From positions 868,001-932,000 of the forward strand of contig CAWATZ010000004.1 in NCBI GenBank assembly GCA_963784995.1: DNA of 64,000 nt, in the 5' to 3' direction. The position numbers and the translations under genes were made by a program. Position 1 is the stretch's first letter. Each line of letters opens with the position of its first letter. Below are positions 62,431-64,000 of the stretch, piece by piece. The stretch is from CAWATZ01 sp963784995 (lineage in GTDB: Bacteria > Planctomycetota > Planctomycetia > Gemmatales > Gemmataceae). A model generated the notes under the pieces. The model had not been told where the DNA came from, did no database searches, and saw only the letters and a program-made list of their open reading frames with translations.

Positions 62431-62999
62431 ACTATCGGCTGTGGAAGGAGATGAACCCCAAGACGGTCGATTGGAACATGTTCCTGGGCCATCAGTTCCA
62501 CGTCAAGGAGGGGGTGCCGCTGGGGCCGAAGATCCCGTTCGACCGGGCAGTGTTCGGGCAGTGGCGCTGCTACTGGCCCTTCGGCGGCGGCATGTTCACC
62601 GACCTGTTCGTCCACCAGACGACGCACCTGATCTCGGCGATGGGCGTGCGCTATCCCGGCCGGGTGGTCGGCGGCGGCGGCCTCTACCTGGAGTACGACG
62701 GCCGGGACGTGCCGGACGTGATCGGGTAGGCGCTGATCATCGGGCAGTGGCGCTGCTACTGGCCCTTCGGGCAGTTCGATGGTCTTCTCCAGCCGGGCCG
62801 GGATGCCGGCGCCCGCGTTGGGGTTGTCCTTGATGATCACGAAGCCGCCCTTGACGAACTTGATCGTGCCCAGGTGGCCGCGAATCACTTCCTCGATCGG
62901 GTAGGCGCTGATCATCGTGGCCGTGATCAGCAGCTGGCAGCCCTCGTGGTAGTCGGCGACGATGCTGGCCACGTCCGGCACGTCCCGGCCGCCGTGGTA
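62427..62999 (+). pseudogene. Gfo/Idh/MocA oxidoreductase fragment, partly inverted
   Basis: The plus strand reads YYRLWKEMNPKTVDWNMFLG, RAVFGQWRCYWPFGGGMFTD, FVHQTTHLISAMGVRYPGRV and EYDGRDVPDV, the central part of Gfo/Idh/MocA-type NAD(P) oxidoreductases. The continuation (DVPDVASIVADYHEGCQLLI, TATMISAYPIEEVIRGHLGT, IKFVKGGFVIIKDNPNAGAG) is found on the minus strand between 62999 and 62771. Two short copies of nearby pieces (31 and 23 bases) lie at the joint. No working protein is possible. Confidence 0.8.
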
Positions 63000-63234
63000 T
63001 CGACATTGCCACCGTGCCAACTGAAGCGCACAAGGTTCTGCGCCCACCGCGCCAGCAGGTGATCGTGGTGGACCAGCTCCTGGCGGACCGACTTGACTTT
63101 GGCAAGGAGACGAATCTAATGAGGCAGTGGCGGCACTCGGTACGACCTGCTGCTCGGTTTCGCAACAGTGGTGAGGTTGGGAGAACCCATCCGCGGAGCG
63201 AGGCGTGCCGACAGGAGCGCGAGAGGGCCCAGCG
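63000..63234. other. Short stretch before the kinase gene
   Basis: No gene recognised. A frame reading QQVIVVDQLLADRLDFGKET is too short to place. It should hold the kinase promoter; GAGAGGG lies before the GTG start used. Confidence 0.35.
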
Positions 63235-64000
63235 GTGGATTCCGAGCGCAGGCGAAAGGCCGTCGAACTCTTTGCCCGATCCCTCGAGCTTTCGGGTGAG
63301 GCGCGCCTGGAGTTCCTCAAGCAGGCCTGTGGCGACGACACAGATCTCCTCGCCGAACTTGACCGGATGCTGGCGGACCACGTGACGGTCTCGCAACAGC
63401 ACGTGCCGTCTCTCCTGACCTCCACCGGGTTGTATCAGGATTCCTCATCCTCCGTCCCGGTCGCGGCCAGGCCACCGACCTGTGATGAGCCCGCCACCAT
63501 CGGCCGCTACCAGGTGATCCGGCTGCTGGGCCAGGGCGGGTTCGGTCGTGTGTACCTGGCCCAGGACAAGGAACTTGACCGCAAAGTGGCCATCAAGGTG
63601 CCGCTCCCGGAACAGGTCGCCGGCCCCGCGGACGTCGAGATCTATCTTGCCGAGGGGCGCATCCTCGCCCAGCTCGACCACCCGAACATCGTGCCGGTCT
63701 ACGACCTGGGCCACACCGCGGGTGGCTTTTGCTACGTCGTCTCCAAATACATTGAGGGCTGCGATCTCCGGCAGCGGATGAAGTCGGCCCCCCTCTCGTT
63801 CCGGGAAGCAGCGCGGCTCGTGGCTGACGTGGCCGAGGCGGCGGACCATGCCCACCACCACCAGCTGATCCATCGCGACATCAAGCCCGCCAACATCCTG
63901 CTTGACGCCACCGACAAGCCGTTCCTCACCGACTTCGGCCTGGCCCTCAAGGACGAGGACTTCCGTGCCGCCGGGCACGTCGGCACGCCCAACTACATGA
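63235..64000 (+). CDS. Pkn-type Ser/Thr protein kinase, 5' part
   Basis: The frame runs off the right edge. After an N-terminal helical segment of about 90 residues (LFARSLELSGEARLEFLKQA, a typical planctomycete start) comes the kinase: YQVIRLLGQGGFGRVYLAQD (glycine loop, residue 99), RKVAIKVPLP (Lys), HQLIHRDIKPANILLDATDK (catalytic Asp), FLTDFGLALKDEDF and GHVGTPNYM. All key residues are intact. GTG 63235 is taken as the start; GTG 63205 is also in frame. The missing C-terminus probably carries WD40, TPR or a membrane helix. Confidence 0.9.
   Translation, partial: MDSERRRKAVELFARSLELSGEARLEFLKQACGDDTDLLAELDRMLADHVTVSQQHVPSLLTSTGLYQDSSSSVPVAARPPTCDEPATIGRYQVIRLLGQGGFGRVYLAQDKELDRKVAIKVPLPEQVAGPADVEIYLAEGRILAQLDHPNIVPVYDLGHTAGGFCYVVSKYIEGCDLRQRMKSAPLSFREAARLVADVAEAADHAHHHQLIHRDIKPANILLDATDKPFLTDFGLALKDEDFRAAGHVGTPNYM

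Overview
The DNA is GC-rich and carries gene families found almost only in Planctomycetota, most like Gemmataceae. These are two DUF1501 proteins, two PSCyt1/DUF1549/DUF1553 (PSD1) proteins, a BBP7-type outer-membrane barrel, a secreted protein with the LESLEDRLAPA N-terminal motif, an EF-hand protein and a Pkn-type Ser/Thr kinase. Whether the source is a chromosome, a large plasmid or a metagenome bin cannot be decided from the sequence.

Layout. 0-7.3 kb is a run of small general-stress and envelope genes: TerB-like, a helical membrane-anchored protein, holin-like, DUF3618, M48 peptidase, CsbD, DUF2934 and a duplicated-domain lipoprotein. 7.8-14.1 kb is a mosaic: a PNPOx-fold protein, a broken glycoamylase, an orphan ATP-grasp protein, a metallo-beta-lactamase-fold protein and relics of a TerB-like gene and a RepB-type primase. 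14.2-22.3 kb is alpha-glucan/trehalose metabolism (TreY, GlgX/TreX, a broken GH13 amylase) plus an RRM RNA-binding protein. 22.8-27.6 kb holds MgtA, an RNB exoribonuclease and a HEAT-repeat relic. 28-32.2 kb is cell surface: BBP7 barrel, collagen-like protein with a BclA-type C-terminus, and a glycosyltransferase. 32.6-39.3 kb is a regulatory and stress block: hybrid histidine kinase - DUF2294 - CPXCG, two divergent Crp/Fnr paralogues, a second DUF2294, GlsB/YeaQ and a second DUF2934. 39.5-42.9 kb is a GT4 / six-hairpin / GH130 glycan cluster. 43-48.2 kb and 54.6-61.4 kb are planctomycete cytochrome/sulfatase-like units. Between them, at 48.7-53.8 kb, sits a tightly overlapping four-gene operon. 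The end holds an EF-hand fragment, a scrambled oxidoreductase and a protein kinase that runs off the window.

How the parts fit. Much of 1-43 kb looks like a stress-survival region: compatible-solute synthesis from glycogen, general-stress proteins, Crp/Fnr and two-component control. Three of its small genes share the same structured leader RNA with its own terminator (about 1010-1184, 4981-5108, 37608-37784). The two Crp/Fnr genes and the kinase operon share GTCTG/CAGAC dyads.

The two most interesting items are this repeated leader RNA family and the 48.7-53.8 kb operon (HTH - N6-adenine methyltransferase - PD-(D/E)xK nuclease - helical protein with a C-terminal RNxxxH HEPN-like motif), a candidate anti-phage or restriction system.

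Caution: about twenty apparent frameshifts occur in otherwise well-conserved genes, some at GC or homopolymer runs. Some may be sequencing indels rather than real gene decay. Genes affected are typed as pseudogene where reading frames must be joined.
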